Positions 26,572-34,413 of a DNA stretch of 64,000 bases are shown here, in pieces. Below the pieces are notes generated by a model. The model worked only from the letters and a program-made list of their open reading frames with translations, was not told where the DNA came from and did no database searches. The position numbers and the translations under genes are program-made. The stretch spans positions 992,001 to 1,056,000 of the forward strand of contig NZ_JASCRY010000001.1 in assembly GCF_030010375.1 (NCBI RefSeq), written 5' to 3'. Each line of letters begins with the position of its first letter. Positions within the stretch are counted from its first letter, which is position 1. The stretch is from Flavobacterium yafengii. Lineage in GTDB: Bacteria; Bacteroidota; Bacteroidia; Flavobacteriales; Flavobacteriaceae.

Positions 26572-26943
26572 ATGTCGAAAAAGTTTTACATAGTGTTATT
26601 AGTTATGCTTGGTTTCTTTATGACACCAAGCGTGGCTTTTGCATGTGGAACAAAAACTGAGAAGGCATGTTGCAAAAAAGAATCCTCTTCAAAAAAGGAT
26701 AAAAAAGAATGTTGTAAAAAAGAACAGTCTTCAAAAGAGAAATCTCATGAAGGTTGTAATGGAGCTTGTAAAAATGTTACTTGCAGCAGTTCAACCGTCT
26801 ATTTAGGGATGACTTCGTTGTCTTACACTGAATTGAATAATCAACTTTTCAGTTTTTCTACTGAAAAACAAAATTATTATTACTCAGAAATCTTTATTTC
26901 CTCAGATTTCCGTTCTATTTGGCTTCCACCTAAAATAAGCTAA
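26572..26943 (+). CDS. Cys-rich exported small protein at the head of the copper island
   Basis: A 123-residue protein of unknown function. A signal peptide (MSKKFYIVLLVMLGFF, cleavage near VAFAC) is followed by a Lys/Ser/Cys-rich segment with KACCKKE, KKECCKKE, EGCNGACKN and VTCSSS, nine Cys in about 45 residues. The tail is hydrophobic/aromatic and ends IWLPPKIS. The clustered Cys suggest soft-metal binding in the periplasm. The following copper/HMA genes support this. A -7 box lies directly upstream. Confidence 0.8.
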   Translation: MSKKFYIVLLVMLGFFMTPSVAFACGTKTEKACCKKESSSKKDKKECCKKEQSSKEKSHEGCNGACKNVTCSSSTVYLGMTSLSYTELNNQLFSFSTEKQNYYYSEIFISSDFRSIWLPPKIS

Positions 26944-27097
26944 ATTCCTTCTTTGACAGCCAAAAAACTGTCAGTTTCAAAGCATTTTATGCTTTTATAA
27001 TCATTAAATTTTAGTCGAATACAATTTGAAATATAGCGAAACAGGCTATTGTTTTCAATGTTTTTTGCGACTAATTCACCTCAAAATTATTCATATA

Positions 27098-27973
27098 ATG
27101 AACTCAATAAAAAGAGTATTGATGGCAATAATCCTATTGCTTTCAGTTACAATTGCAAGCGCGCAAATTAAAAACGGTAAAACAGAAACGGTAAAAATAT
27201 ACGGTAACTGTGACATGTGTAAAAGCAAGATAGAAACTGCCGGAAACCTGAAAAAAGTGGCAAAAGTCGAGTGGAATAAAGATTCTAAAATGGCAACACT
27301 TACGTATGATTCCTCTAAAACGAGTCAGGACGAAATCTTGAAACGCATTGCTTTAGCCGGTTATGACAGCGATAAATTTCTAGCTCCGGATGCTACTTAT
27401 GACGCATTACATGGATGTTGTCAATATGAAAGAGAAGCAAAAGTAGCCGTTTCAACAGAGATGAAAATGGAAAGTGCTGCTGCAGAAAATCATGCAAACC
27501 ACGCCAATCATTCTGATACTGCAATTGCAAAACAGCAAGTGAATACGCAATTAAAAGTTGTTTTTGATACCTATTTCTTATTGAAAGATGCTTTGGTAAA
27601 AACAGATGGAAAAGCGGCTGCTACTGTTGCGAAAGACGTTTTAACAGCTTTGAATGCAGTAAAAATGGAAGAACTTGCTATGGATGTTCACGTCGTTTGG
27701 ATGAAAGAAATGAACGGTTTAATGGCTGGTGCCAAGAATATTTCGGAAACTCAAGACATCAAACGTCAAAGAGAATTTTTTATTCCTTTTTCAAAATCAA
27801 TGTACGAATTGATAAAAGTGGCTAAATACGAAACTCCGGTTTATCTTCAGTTTTGTCCTATGGCAAACGGTGGTAAAGGCGCAAACTGGTTGAGTAAAGA
27901 GAACGCGGTTAAAAACCCATATTACGGTTCTCAAATGATGACTTGCGGAAAAACAGTCGAAACGATTCAATAA
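27098..27973 (+). CDS. Exported HMA-domain plus DUF3347 protein
   Basis: About 291 residues. Signal peptide to about residue 22 (IASAQ). An HMA-like fold follows with metal motif GNCDMC (Cys38, Cys41) and the sequel LKKVAKVEWNKDSKMATLTY. A His/Ala-rich linker (NHANHANHSD) leads to a C-terminal DUF3347 domain ending QFCPMANGG...PYYGSQMMTCGKTVE. DUF3347 proteins occur with copper/silver efflux systems. The frame is open up to 27026, but the ATG at 27098 places the signal peptide at the N-terminus. It starts the run of genes to 29810. Confidence 0.9.
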   Translation: MNSIKRVLMAIILLLSVTIASAQIKNGKTETVKIYGNCDMCKSKIETAGNLKKVAKVEWNKDSKMATLTYDSSKTSQDEILKRIALAGYDSDKFLAPDATYDALHGCCQYEREAKVAVSTEMKMESAAAENHANHANHSDTAIAKQQVNTQLKVVFDTYFLLKDALVKTDGKAAATVAKDVLTALNAVKMEELAMDVHVVWMKEMNGLMAGAKNISETQDIKRQREFFIPFSKSMYELIKVAKYETPVYLQFCPMANGGKGANWLSKENAVKNPYYGSQMMTCGKTVETIQ

Positions 27974-27993
27974 CTGTTTAAAAAGAATATAAC

Positions 27994-28464
27994 ATGAGAA
28001 AGATAATGCTACTATTCAGTTTGATAATCAGTATTTCAACTGCAACTGCACAAATGAAAATTGGAGATAGTTTGCCTGATTTTCAACTTAAAAATAATAA
28101 AGAAGCAACAATAAATTTGACTTCTCTGAAAGGAAAAACAGTATTGATTGACTTTTGGGCTTCTTGGTGCGCGCCTTGTAGACTGGCTAATAAAAAGCTA
28201 GCTCCTTTATACAATCAATATAAAAATGACAACTTCGAAATTGTTGGGATATCGCTGGATACGGACAAAACGAAGTGGATGAATGCCATTCAAAAAGATA
28301 AATTAGCATACGAGCAATTAATCGATGCTAAAGGTTTTGATGCTAAATCAGCACTGCTTTTTGGAGTAGAAGAATTACCCAATTCGTATTTATTTGATGC
28401 TTCAGGAAAATTAGTTGCCATCAATCCTACAGAGGAACAAATAATTATGCAAATAAAAAAATAA
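27994..28464 (+). CDS. TlpA-like periplasmic thioredoxin
   Basis: A 156-residue protein with a signal peptide ending in ATAQ, then the TlpA/ResA fold. The active site is WASWCAPC with Cys59 and Cys62, and the cis-Pro is in ELPNSYLF. It is probably a reductant of periplasmic Cys proteins. Placed 20 bp after the HMA-DUF3347 gene, it may keep the CxxC copper ligands of the neighbouring proteins reduced, as TlpA does for copper chaperones. That link is inferred. Confidence 0.93.
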   Translation: MRKIMLLFSLIISISTATAQMKIGDSLPDFQLKNNKEATINLTSLKGKTVLIDFWASWCAPCRLANKKLAPLYNQYKNDNFEIVGISLDTDKTKWMNAIQKDKLAYEQLIDAKGFDAKSALLFGVEELPNSYLFDASGKLVAINPTEEQIIMQIKK

Positions 28465-28470
28465 AACAAA

Positions 28471-29001
28471 ATGAAAAATATAAATTTGAAATTCATTGGT
28501 ATTGCTTGTTTGGTTTTAATGACAAGTTTAAAATCCTATTCTCAAATATCAAAAGCAGAAATAATTGCTACAGGTTTAACGTGTTCCATGTGTTCCAATG
28601 CGATAAACAAACAACTGAAAGCAACCGTTGGTGTGGATAGCGTGAGTACTGATTTGAATACGAATACCTTCACGGTTTATTTTAAAAAAGAAAGTAAAAT
28701 AATGCCAAGAGTACTGAAAGAAGGCGTTGAAAAAGCAGGCTTTTTTATCGGTTCATTAGTAATTACAATGCCTGCAGAAAGCTTTAAAACTGAAGGCGAT
28801 AATACCATTTCAGTAAACGGTTCTACTTTCGTTTTATTGAATGAAGAACTTAAAAACAGTAACGGTGAAATAAAAGTAAGGGTTTTTGATAAAGGATATG
28901 TCACTCAAAAAGAGCATAAAAAACTGCTTAAAACATTTTCAAAAACAGCGTCATATCCATTAGATAATGAAGACGATTACCATATTAAAACTGTAATTTA
29001 A
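28471..29001 (+). CDS. Exported HMA-like metal-binding protein
   Basis: A 176-residue protein with a signal peptide (cleavage near KSYSQ), followed by an HMA-like module. GLTCSMCSNAINKQL carries the metal pair Cys38 and Cys41, and the module runs on to VEKAGFFIGSLVIT. The C-terminal 80 residues are not recognised. It begins 6 bp after the thioredoxin and overlaps the next gene by one base (TAATG), so it is tightly co-translated. Likely a periplasmic copper carrier. Confidence 0.88.
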   Translation: MKNINLKFIGIACLVLMTSLKSYSQISKAEIIATGLTCSMCSNAINKQLKATVGVDSVSTDLNTNTFTVYFKKESKIMPRVLKEGVEKAGFFIGSLVITMPAESFKTEGDNTISVNGSTFVLLNEELKNSNGEIKVRVFDKGYVTQKEHKKLLKTFSKTASYPLDNEDDYHIKTVI

Positions 29002-29810
29002 TGAGAAAATTTTTAATCGTATTTACGTTTTTTCTTATTCAAGGAATATCGGCTCAGGAACTTTTTGTGGTTACTGATCCGGCAAGTAATGTTCCTGCGG
29101 GTTCATTAGGAGTTCGTTTGGGACAATCCATTTTTAAGGAACAAATGAAATCAGGATATAGTTATCATGTCATGCCCGAAGTTACTTGGGGTGTCAATAA
29201 AAATTTGATGGTGAGAACATCTATGTTTGTCAGCAATAGGAGCAATCAGTTGGTTACTGAAGGCGCCAGTTTTTATACTAAATATCGTTTCCTTTCCACG
29301 GATGATTTGCAGAGTCATTTCAGGATGGCAGCATTTGGAAGATATAGTTTTAATAATGCCGATATCCATCAGGAACTGATAGAAATCATGGGGCATAATA
29401 CTGGTTTTGAAACGGGAATTGTTGCTACGCAGCTTATAAAAAAGGTAGCCATAAGCGCTTCTGTCAGTTTTGAAAAAGCATTTGATAATAAACCGGATTA
29501 CAGATTTCCAACAACACAAAGTGATAACGCTACCAATTATACAGTATCGTTTGGAAGACTGATGTATCCAAAAAAATACACTAATTTTAAACAAACAAAT
29601 ATCAATACAATGGTTGAGTTTGTTGGGCAGACATTAAACGAAAATGGGAAATCATATTTGGATATTGTGCCTTCCATTCAATTTATCATCAACAGCCAAG
29701 CACGAATTGATGTAGCTTACAGGCATGAATTATACAGTTCTATGTTGCGGTCTGCACCAAATGGATTTTATCTGAACTTAGAATATAACTTTTTCAATGT
29801 TTCAAAATAA
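29001..29810 (+). CDS. Predicted outer-membrane beta-barrel protein of the copper operon
   Basis: A 269-residue protein with a signal peptide ending in GISAQ. Alternating-hydrophobicity strands follow (VRLGQSIFKEQMKSGYSYHVMPEVTWGVNKNLMVRTSMFVSN, FRMAAFGRYSFNN, DVAYRHELYSSM). The C-terminus is YLNLEYNFFNVSK. No family recognised. A Met at the HVMPE position and several Met/His near strands may bind metal, but this is not a motif I can name. Its start overlaps the preceding stop. It is probably an outer-membrane component of metal handling. Confidence 0.8.
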   Translation: MRKFLIVFTFFLIQGISAQELFVVTDPASNVPAGSLGVRLGQSIFKEQMKSGYSYHVMPEVTWGVNKNLMVRTSMFVSNRSNQLVTEGASFYTKYRFLSTDDLQSHFRMAAFGRYSFNNADIHQELIEIMGHNTGFETGIVATQLIKKVAISASVSFEKAFDNKPDYRFPTTQSDNATNYTVSFGRLMYPKKYTNFKQTNINTMVEFVGQTLNENGKSYLDIVPSIQFIINSQARIDVAYRHELYSSMLRSAPNGFYLNLEYNFFNVSK

Positions 29811-29908
29811 AACAAGTGATAATCAGCACCAAATGGATTTTTAAAAAAGAGTCGTCAAACACTACAGCAATTCGCTGTAATAATTAAACAATTAAATAAT
29901 TTATTAAA

Positions 29909-30637
29909 ATGAAAAATACAATCCTATCAATAATCACATTAGCATTAGTATCCGTTTCTTGCAATCAAAAAAATAAAGAAACAGAAGCTGATACATCAGT
30001 TGCAACCAAAACGACTTCGGAATTGTATTCGTGTCCGATGCATCCTGAAGTTACCGGCGAAAAAGGCGCAGAATGTCCTGAATGTGGTATGGAGCTAACA
30101 GAAAAAGTGGCGCAAATGCCAAAAACAGAAAAAATTGATGCCGGTACGACTGATGTTAAAACAGAAAATATAGTCGCAGCCACTAAAACAGTTGTCGCAA
30201 CTTCGTTTACAATTGATGAAATTGTAAGCAGTTATTTAAAGCTTAAAAATGCATTGGTGAAAGATAATTCCAATGGTGCTGCCAATGCTGGAAAAGGGTT
30301 GTATGCTGCGTTTGATAGAGTGAATTCTAATACTATTTCTAATGTAAAACTGAAAAACAAATACAATGACATTGCTAAAAATGCTAAGGAACATGTGAAA
30401 CATATTGGTGACAATGCCGGGAAAATGGATCATCAAAGAGAATATTTTGCGCTGTTGAGCAAAGATGTACATGATTTGATAAAAACCTTTGGAACAAAAC
30501 AAAAATTATATCAGGATTATTGTCCAATGTATAATGAAGGAAAAGATGGCTATTGGATAAGCGAAACCAAAGACGTTAAAAATCCATATTACGGTTCTGA
30601 GATGTTAACTTGTGGCAGAATGGTGGAAGCAATTTAA
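29909..30637 (+). CDS. Lipoprotein with heavy-metal-binding motif and DUF3347 domain
   Basis: A 242-residue lipoprotein with lipobox VSVSC (Cys18). Next is one heavy-metal-binding repeat, LYSCPMHPEV...CPECGMEL (Cys42, Cys56, Cys59), the motif found before the membrane part of many CopA and CusB proteins. The C-terminal DUF3347 domain ends QDYCPMYNEG...PYYGSEMLTCGRMVE. It parallels the gene at 27098, which carries an HMA module in place of the repeat. It is directly followed, 5 bp later, by the HMA-AraC regulator gene. Confidence 0.9.
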   Translation: MKNTILSIITLALVSVSCNQKNKETEADTSVATKTTSELYSCPMHPEVTGEKGAECPECGMELTEKVAQMPKTEKIDAGTTDVKTENIVAATKTVVATSFTIDEIVSSYLKLKNALVKDNSNGAANAGKGLYAAFDRVNSNTISNVKLKNKYNDIAKNAKEHVKHIGDNAGKMDHQREYFALLSKDVHDLIKTFGTKQKLYQDYCPMYNEGKDGYWISETKDVKNPYYGSEMLTCGRMVEAI

Positions 30638-30642
30638 TAGCG

Positions 30643-31203
30643 ATGAAACTCTACATCAAAAATATGGTATGCGATCGCTGTAAAATGGTTGTGAAATCTG
30701 AGCTCGAAAAAATTGGAATTTTTCCTGTTTCGGTGGAGTTGGGGGAAGTGGAACTATTAGAAAATTTCAAAGAGAACCAAAAGCAAGAGTTAGAAGTAAA
30801 ATTACAATCGCTTGGATTTGAATTGTTAGAAGACAAAACAACGATACTTATAGAAAAGATCAAATGTCTAATTATTGATTTGGTACACCATCAAAATAAT
30901 GAATTAAAAACCAATTTATCGCACTATTTGTCAGGTCAACTAAGGCAAGATTACAGTACTTTGAGTAATTTATTTTCAGAAGTTCAAGGCACAACTATCG
31001 AGCATTATTTTATTGCTCAAAAAATTGAAAAAGTAAAGGAATTATTAATGTATAAAGAATTAACTTTAAGTGAAATTGCAATTAAATTGAATTACAGTGA
31101 TGTAGCGCATTTGAGCAATCAATTTAAAAAAATCACGGGCGTTACGCCAACTCATTTTAAACAATTAAAAGAAAATAACAGATTGCAAATTGATGGATTG
31201 TAA
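30643..31203 (+). CDS. HMA-like domain fused to an AraC-type DNA-binding domain
   Basis: About 186 residues. Residues 1-65 look like an HMA-type fold: MKLYIKNMVCDRCKMVVKSELEK with Cys10 and Cys13, then VELGEVELLENF and LQSLGFELLEDK. Residues about 75-185 are an AraC/XylS double helix-turn-helix: FIAQKIEKVKELL, LTLSEIAIKLNYSDVAHLSNQFKKITGVTPTHFKQ. It should be a cytoplasmic metal-sensing activator of the island. The ATG at 30643 is preferred over an in-frame codon at 30610 that overlaps the preceding gene. It is transcribed with the metal genes, which suggests autoregulation. Confidence 0.88.
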   Translation: MKLYIKNMVCDRCKMVVKSELEKIGIFPVSVELGEVELLENFKENQKQELEVKLQSLGFELLEDKTTILIEKIKCLIIDLVHHQNNELKTNLSHYLSGQLRQDYSTLSNLFSEVQGTTIEHYFIAQKIEKVKELLMYKELTLSEIAIKLNYSDVAHLSNQFKKITGVTPTHFKQLKENNRLQIDGL

Positions 31204-31255
31204 AACTTACAAATCATTTCCAAAATTCTACAACAAGTCAAAATATCAGGCCGAG

Positions 31256-31263
31256 TACCTTTG
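31256..31263 (+). promoter_or_regulatory. -7 box TACCTTTG before the three-repeat metal-binding gene
   Basis: A TAnnTTTG match 46 bp before the ATG at 31310. The same octamer lies before 26572. No -33 TTG at about 19 bp. The sequence upstream (31220-31252) is a candidate binding site for the HMA-AraC regulator encoded just before it. Confidence 0.45.
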
Positions 31264-31309
31264 AACAGTAGAAATGAATCTTTAGTTTAATATTTTAATA
31301 ATAGAAAAA

Positions 31310-31759
31310 ATGAAAACATTAATTATCGTACTAAGCGTATTCTTAGCAGTAAATTCAATGGCATCAGCTCAAGAAGCTGTGAAATCGTCCCAAAAGGAAA
31401 CCCATAAAGAAATGTATGCTTGTCCAATGCATCCAAAAGAGATGAGCAGTAAAGAAGGAGAATGCAGTAAATGTGGAATGAAATTAGTAAAAACACTAAA
31501 ACACGACACCTCAGGTAAAGGAAAAAAAACAGAAGTAGTTACAAAATACGTTTGCAAAATGGACGGTACAACTGCTGATAAACCTGGAAAATGCTCTAAA
31601 TGCGGAATGAAAATGACTCCTCAAGACGTTCAAAAACCGGCCTATTCTTGTCCAATGCACCCGAAAGAAATGAGTGATAAATCTGGAAAATGTCCAAAAT
31701 GTGGTATGCAGATGACTCCAAAAGCAAGTGACAAAAAAGAAGAGAATCATCAACATTAA
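31310..31759 (+). CDS. Exported protein with three heavy-metal-binding repeats
   Basis: A 149-residue protein with a signal peptide (cleavage near ASAQ). Three copies follow of the ACPMHP...CSKCGM type repeat, at about residues 36-60, 80-104 and 111-136. The middle copy is degenerate at the start (YVCKMDGTT) but keeps the CSKCGM half. The tail is His-rich (ENHQH). It probably buffers or delivers copper in the periplasm. It has its own -7 box and a strong terminator, so it is likely a separate, highly expressed unit. Confidence 0.9.
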   Translation: MKTLIIVLSVFLAVNSMASAQEAVKSSQKETHKEMYACPMHPKEMSSKEGECSKCGMKLVKTLKHDTSGKGKKTEVVTKYVCKMDGTTADKPGKCSKCGMKMTPQDVQKPAYSCPMHPKEMSDKSGKCPKCGMQMTPKASDKKEENHQH

Positions 31760-31769
31760 ATTTTTTTTT

Positions 31770-31808
31770 AAATCGGTTCTATACTTTTTATAGAACCGAT
31801 TTTTTTTA
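31770..31808 (+). terminator. Strong terminator before copA
   Basis: AAATCGGTTCTATA (31770-31783) pairs perfectly with the segment at 31789-31802 around a 5-base loop and is followed by a T run. It separates the three-repeat gene from copA; copA starts 10 bp later. Confidence 0.85.
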
Positions 31809-31818
31809 ATTCAACATT

Positions 31819-34353
31819 ATGAAACATACCTATACTGTTACCGGAATGTCTTGCGACGGTTGTCGTTCCAAAGTCGAAAAAACATTGAATGCTATGGATG
31901 GGATTCAAACAACAGTTACTTTGGATCCGCCAATGGCAACAATAACAATGGATAAACACCTTCCCACTGCTCAATTACAAGAGGCCTTAACTGCAGCAGG
32001 AAACTATACAATTGCCATGAATAATGCGACTGATTCTCGTGAAGCTACTGAAAAGCCAATCGAAAAATCATGTTGCAGTTCGAATGAACAACAACAGAAA
32101 CCAACCGTAATTTTACCCGCTAATTCACAAGGTAAATACTATTGCCCGATGCATTGTGAGGGCGAAAAAGTGTATGATAAACCGGGAAGTTGCCCGGTGT
32201 GCGGAATGAATCTTGAAAAAGTACCAGAATTAAGTGCTGCAAAAACAATGTACACTTGTCCGATGCATCCCGAAGTTATAAAAGACGGTCCCGGTTCGTG
32301 TCCCATTTGCGGGATGGATTTAGTGCCAATGGAACCTACCGATTCTGAAGAAAATAAGGTGTACAATGATTTGGTGCGCAAAATGAAAATAGCGGTAGTC
32401 TGTACAGTTCCTATTTTTATTATTGCCATGTCAGATATGATTCCGAATAATCCATTAATGAAAATTATGGGTACCCAAAAGTGGAATTGGGTACAATTAA
32501 TACTCTCGCTTCCAGTCGTTTTTTATGCGTGTTGGATGTTTTTTGAGCGCGCTTGGAAATCAATTGTTACTTGGAATCTCAATATGTTTACCCTTATCGG
32601 AATTGGTACAGGTGTGGCGTTTTTATTTAGTTTAGTTGGGATGTTTTTCCCAGCTGTTTTTCCGGATGAATTTAAAACGCACAACGGAACGGTTTCACTC
32701 TATTTTGAAGCAACAACAGTCATATTAACATTGGTTTTATTGGGACAATTGTTAGAAGCCAGGGCACACAGCCAAACAAGTGGAGCCATAAAAGAATTGT
32801 TGAAATTAGCGCCGACCGAAGCCGTTTTGGTACGCGATGGAAAAGATACGATCATCTCGATTCACGACATCAAAAAAGGAGATTTATTGCGGGTAAAACC
32901 TGGAGATAAAATCCCGGTGGATGGAAAAATCACCGATGGCGAAAGTACCATTGATGAATCGATGATTACGGGAGAACCTATTCCTGTTGATAAAAAAATA
33001 GGCGATAGCATTAGTTCCGGAACGATAAACGGCAATAAATCCTTTGTGATGATTGCTGAAAAAGTAGGTTCGGAAACCTTGCTTTCGCAAATTATACAAA
33101 TGGTCAATAACGCCAGTCGTTCGAAAGCACCGATTCAGAAACTAGCCGATAAAATCGCTAAATATTTTGTGCCAATTGTGGTTTTTGTATCAGCAATTAC
33201 CTTTTTTGTTTGGGCACAATTTGGTCCTGAACCCGCAATGGTTTATGGATTTATCAATGCGATTGCCGTATTGATAATTGCATGTCCGTGCGCTTTGGGA
33301 TTAGCCACGCCCATGTCGGTGATGGTTGGTGTTGGGAAAGGAGCACAATCGGGAGTTTTGATAAAAAACGCCGAAGCATTGGAAAATATGAATAAAGTAA
33401 ATGTTCTGATTACGGATAAAACAGGAACCATCACGGAAGGAAAACCTTCGGTTGAAAAAGTATTTTCCTTAAATAATGATGAAGATTCTTTGTTGCAAAG
33501 CATTGCATCTTTAAATCAATACAGCGAACATCCTTTGGCGCAAGCCGTAGTCAATTTTGCGAAAGCGAAAGCAGTTTCATTAATCGAAGTCAAGGATTTT
33601 GAAGCGATTTCTGGTAAAGGAGTCATTGGAACAGTTACCAATAAAAAAGTGGCGCTCGGAAATAAAAAATTGATGGAGCAAGTAAATGTTTCAGTTTCTG
33701 AAGAATTAGAAAATAAAATCACAGCCGAACAAAAACTGGGAAAAACGGTTTCTTACATTTCAGTGGACGGAATCGCGGTAGGATTTGTATCGATAACTGA
33801 CGCCATAAAAGCAACAAGTGTTGAAGCCATAAAAGAACTGATGCGCCAAGGAGTTGAGGTGATTATGCTAACGGGCGATAATGAAAATACAGCAAAAGCA
33901 GTGGCTACACAATTGAATTTAAGTTCGTTTAAAGCCAGCTGTTTGCCCGAAGACAAGCTCAAGGAAATTAAACGATTGCAATCCGAAGGGAAAATTGTGG
34001 CTATGGCAGGTGACGGAATCAACGATGCTCCGGCTTTGGCGCAAGCCGATATCGGAATTGCGATGGGAACCGGAACAGATGTGGCTATTGAAAGCGCGAA
34101 AATAACATTGGTAAAAGGGGATTTACAAGGTATCGTCAAAGCGAAAAACTTAAGCCATGCCGTGATGAAAAATATCAAGCAAAATTTATTCTTTGCTTTT
34201 TTCTATAATGTGTTGGGAATTCCAATTGCTGCGGGCGTTTTGTATCCGTTTTTTGGAGTGTTGCTTTCGCCAATGATTGCGGCTTTGGCGATGAGTTTCA
34301 GCTCTGTTTCCGTAATTGCAAATGCGTTGCGATTGCGAAATTTAAAATTATAA
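31819..34353 (+). CDS. copA: Copper-exporting P1B-type ATPase CopA with HMA and two metal-binding repeats
   Basis: An 844-residue ATPase. Residues 1-70 are an HMA domain with MSCDGC (10-15), about 107-135 and 144-172 are two CPMH...CGM repeats. Eight membrane helices follow. The transport motif is CPC (489-491) in ACPCALGLATP, phosphorylation site DKTGT (Asp533), the HP motif SEHPLA, and hinge motifs MLTGDN and GDGINDAP. It exports Cu(I) from the cytoplasm. A CCSS segment between HMA and the repeats (residues about 84-87) adds further thiols. Placed 60 bp before the multicopper oxidase gene, same strand. Confidence 0.96.
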   Translation: MKHTYTVTGMSCDGCRSKVEKTLNAMDGIQTTVTLDPPMATITMDKHLPTAQLQEALTAAGNYTIAMNNATDSREATEKPIEKSCCSSNEQQQKPTVILPANSQGKYYCPMHCEGEKVYDKPGSCPVCGMNLEKVPELSAAKTMYTCPMHPEVIKDGPGSCPICGMDLVPMEPTDSEENKVYNDLVRKMKIAVVCTVPIFIIAMSDMIPNNPLMKIMGTQKWNWVQLILSLPVVFYACWMFFERAWKSIVTWNLNMFTLIGIGTGVAFLFSLVGMFFPAVFPDEFKTHNGTVSLYFEATTVILTLVLLGQLLEARAHSQTSGAIKELLKLAPTEAVLVRDGKDTIISIHDIKKGDLLRVKPGDKIPVDGKITDGESTIDESMITGEPIPVDKKIGDSISSGTINGNKSFVMIAEKVGSETLLSQIIQMVNNASRSKAPIQKLADKIAKYFVPIVVFVSAITFFVWAQFGPEPAMVYGFINAIAVLIIACPCALGLATPMSVMVGVGKGAQSGVLIKNAEALENMNKVNVLITDKTGTITEGKPSVEKVFSLNNDEDSLLQSIASLNQYSEHPLAQAVVNFAKAKAVSLIEVKDFEAISGKGVIGTVTNKKVALGNKKLMEQVNVSVSEELENKITAEQKLGKTVSYISVDGIAVGFVSITDAIKATSVEAIKELMRQGVEVIMLTGDNENTAKAVATQLNLSSFKASCLPEDKLKEIKRLQSEGKIVAMAGDGINDAPALAQADIGIAMGTGTDVAIESAKITLVKGDLQGIVKAKNLSHAVMKNIKQNLFFAFFYNVLGIPIAAGVLYPFFGVLLSPMIAALAMSFSSVSVIANALRLRNLKL

Positions 34354-34413
34354 CAAGAAATCGGCATGAAGAATGGCGATGCCATGTTCCGCTAAAAAAA
34401 ACAGTATCTTAAT

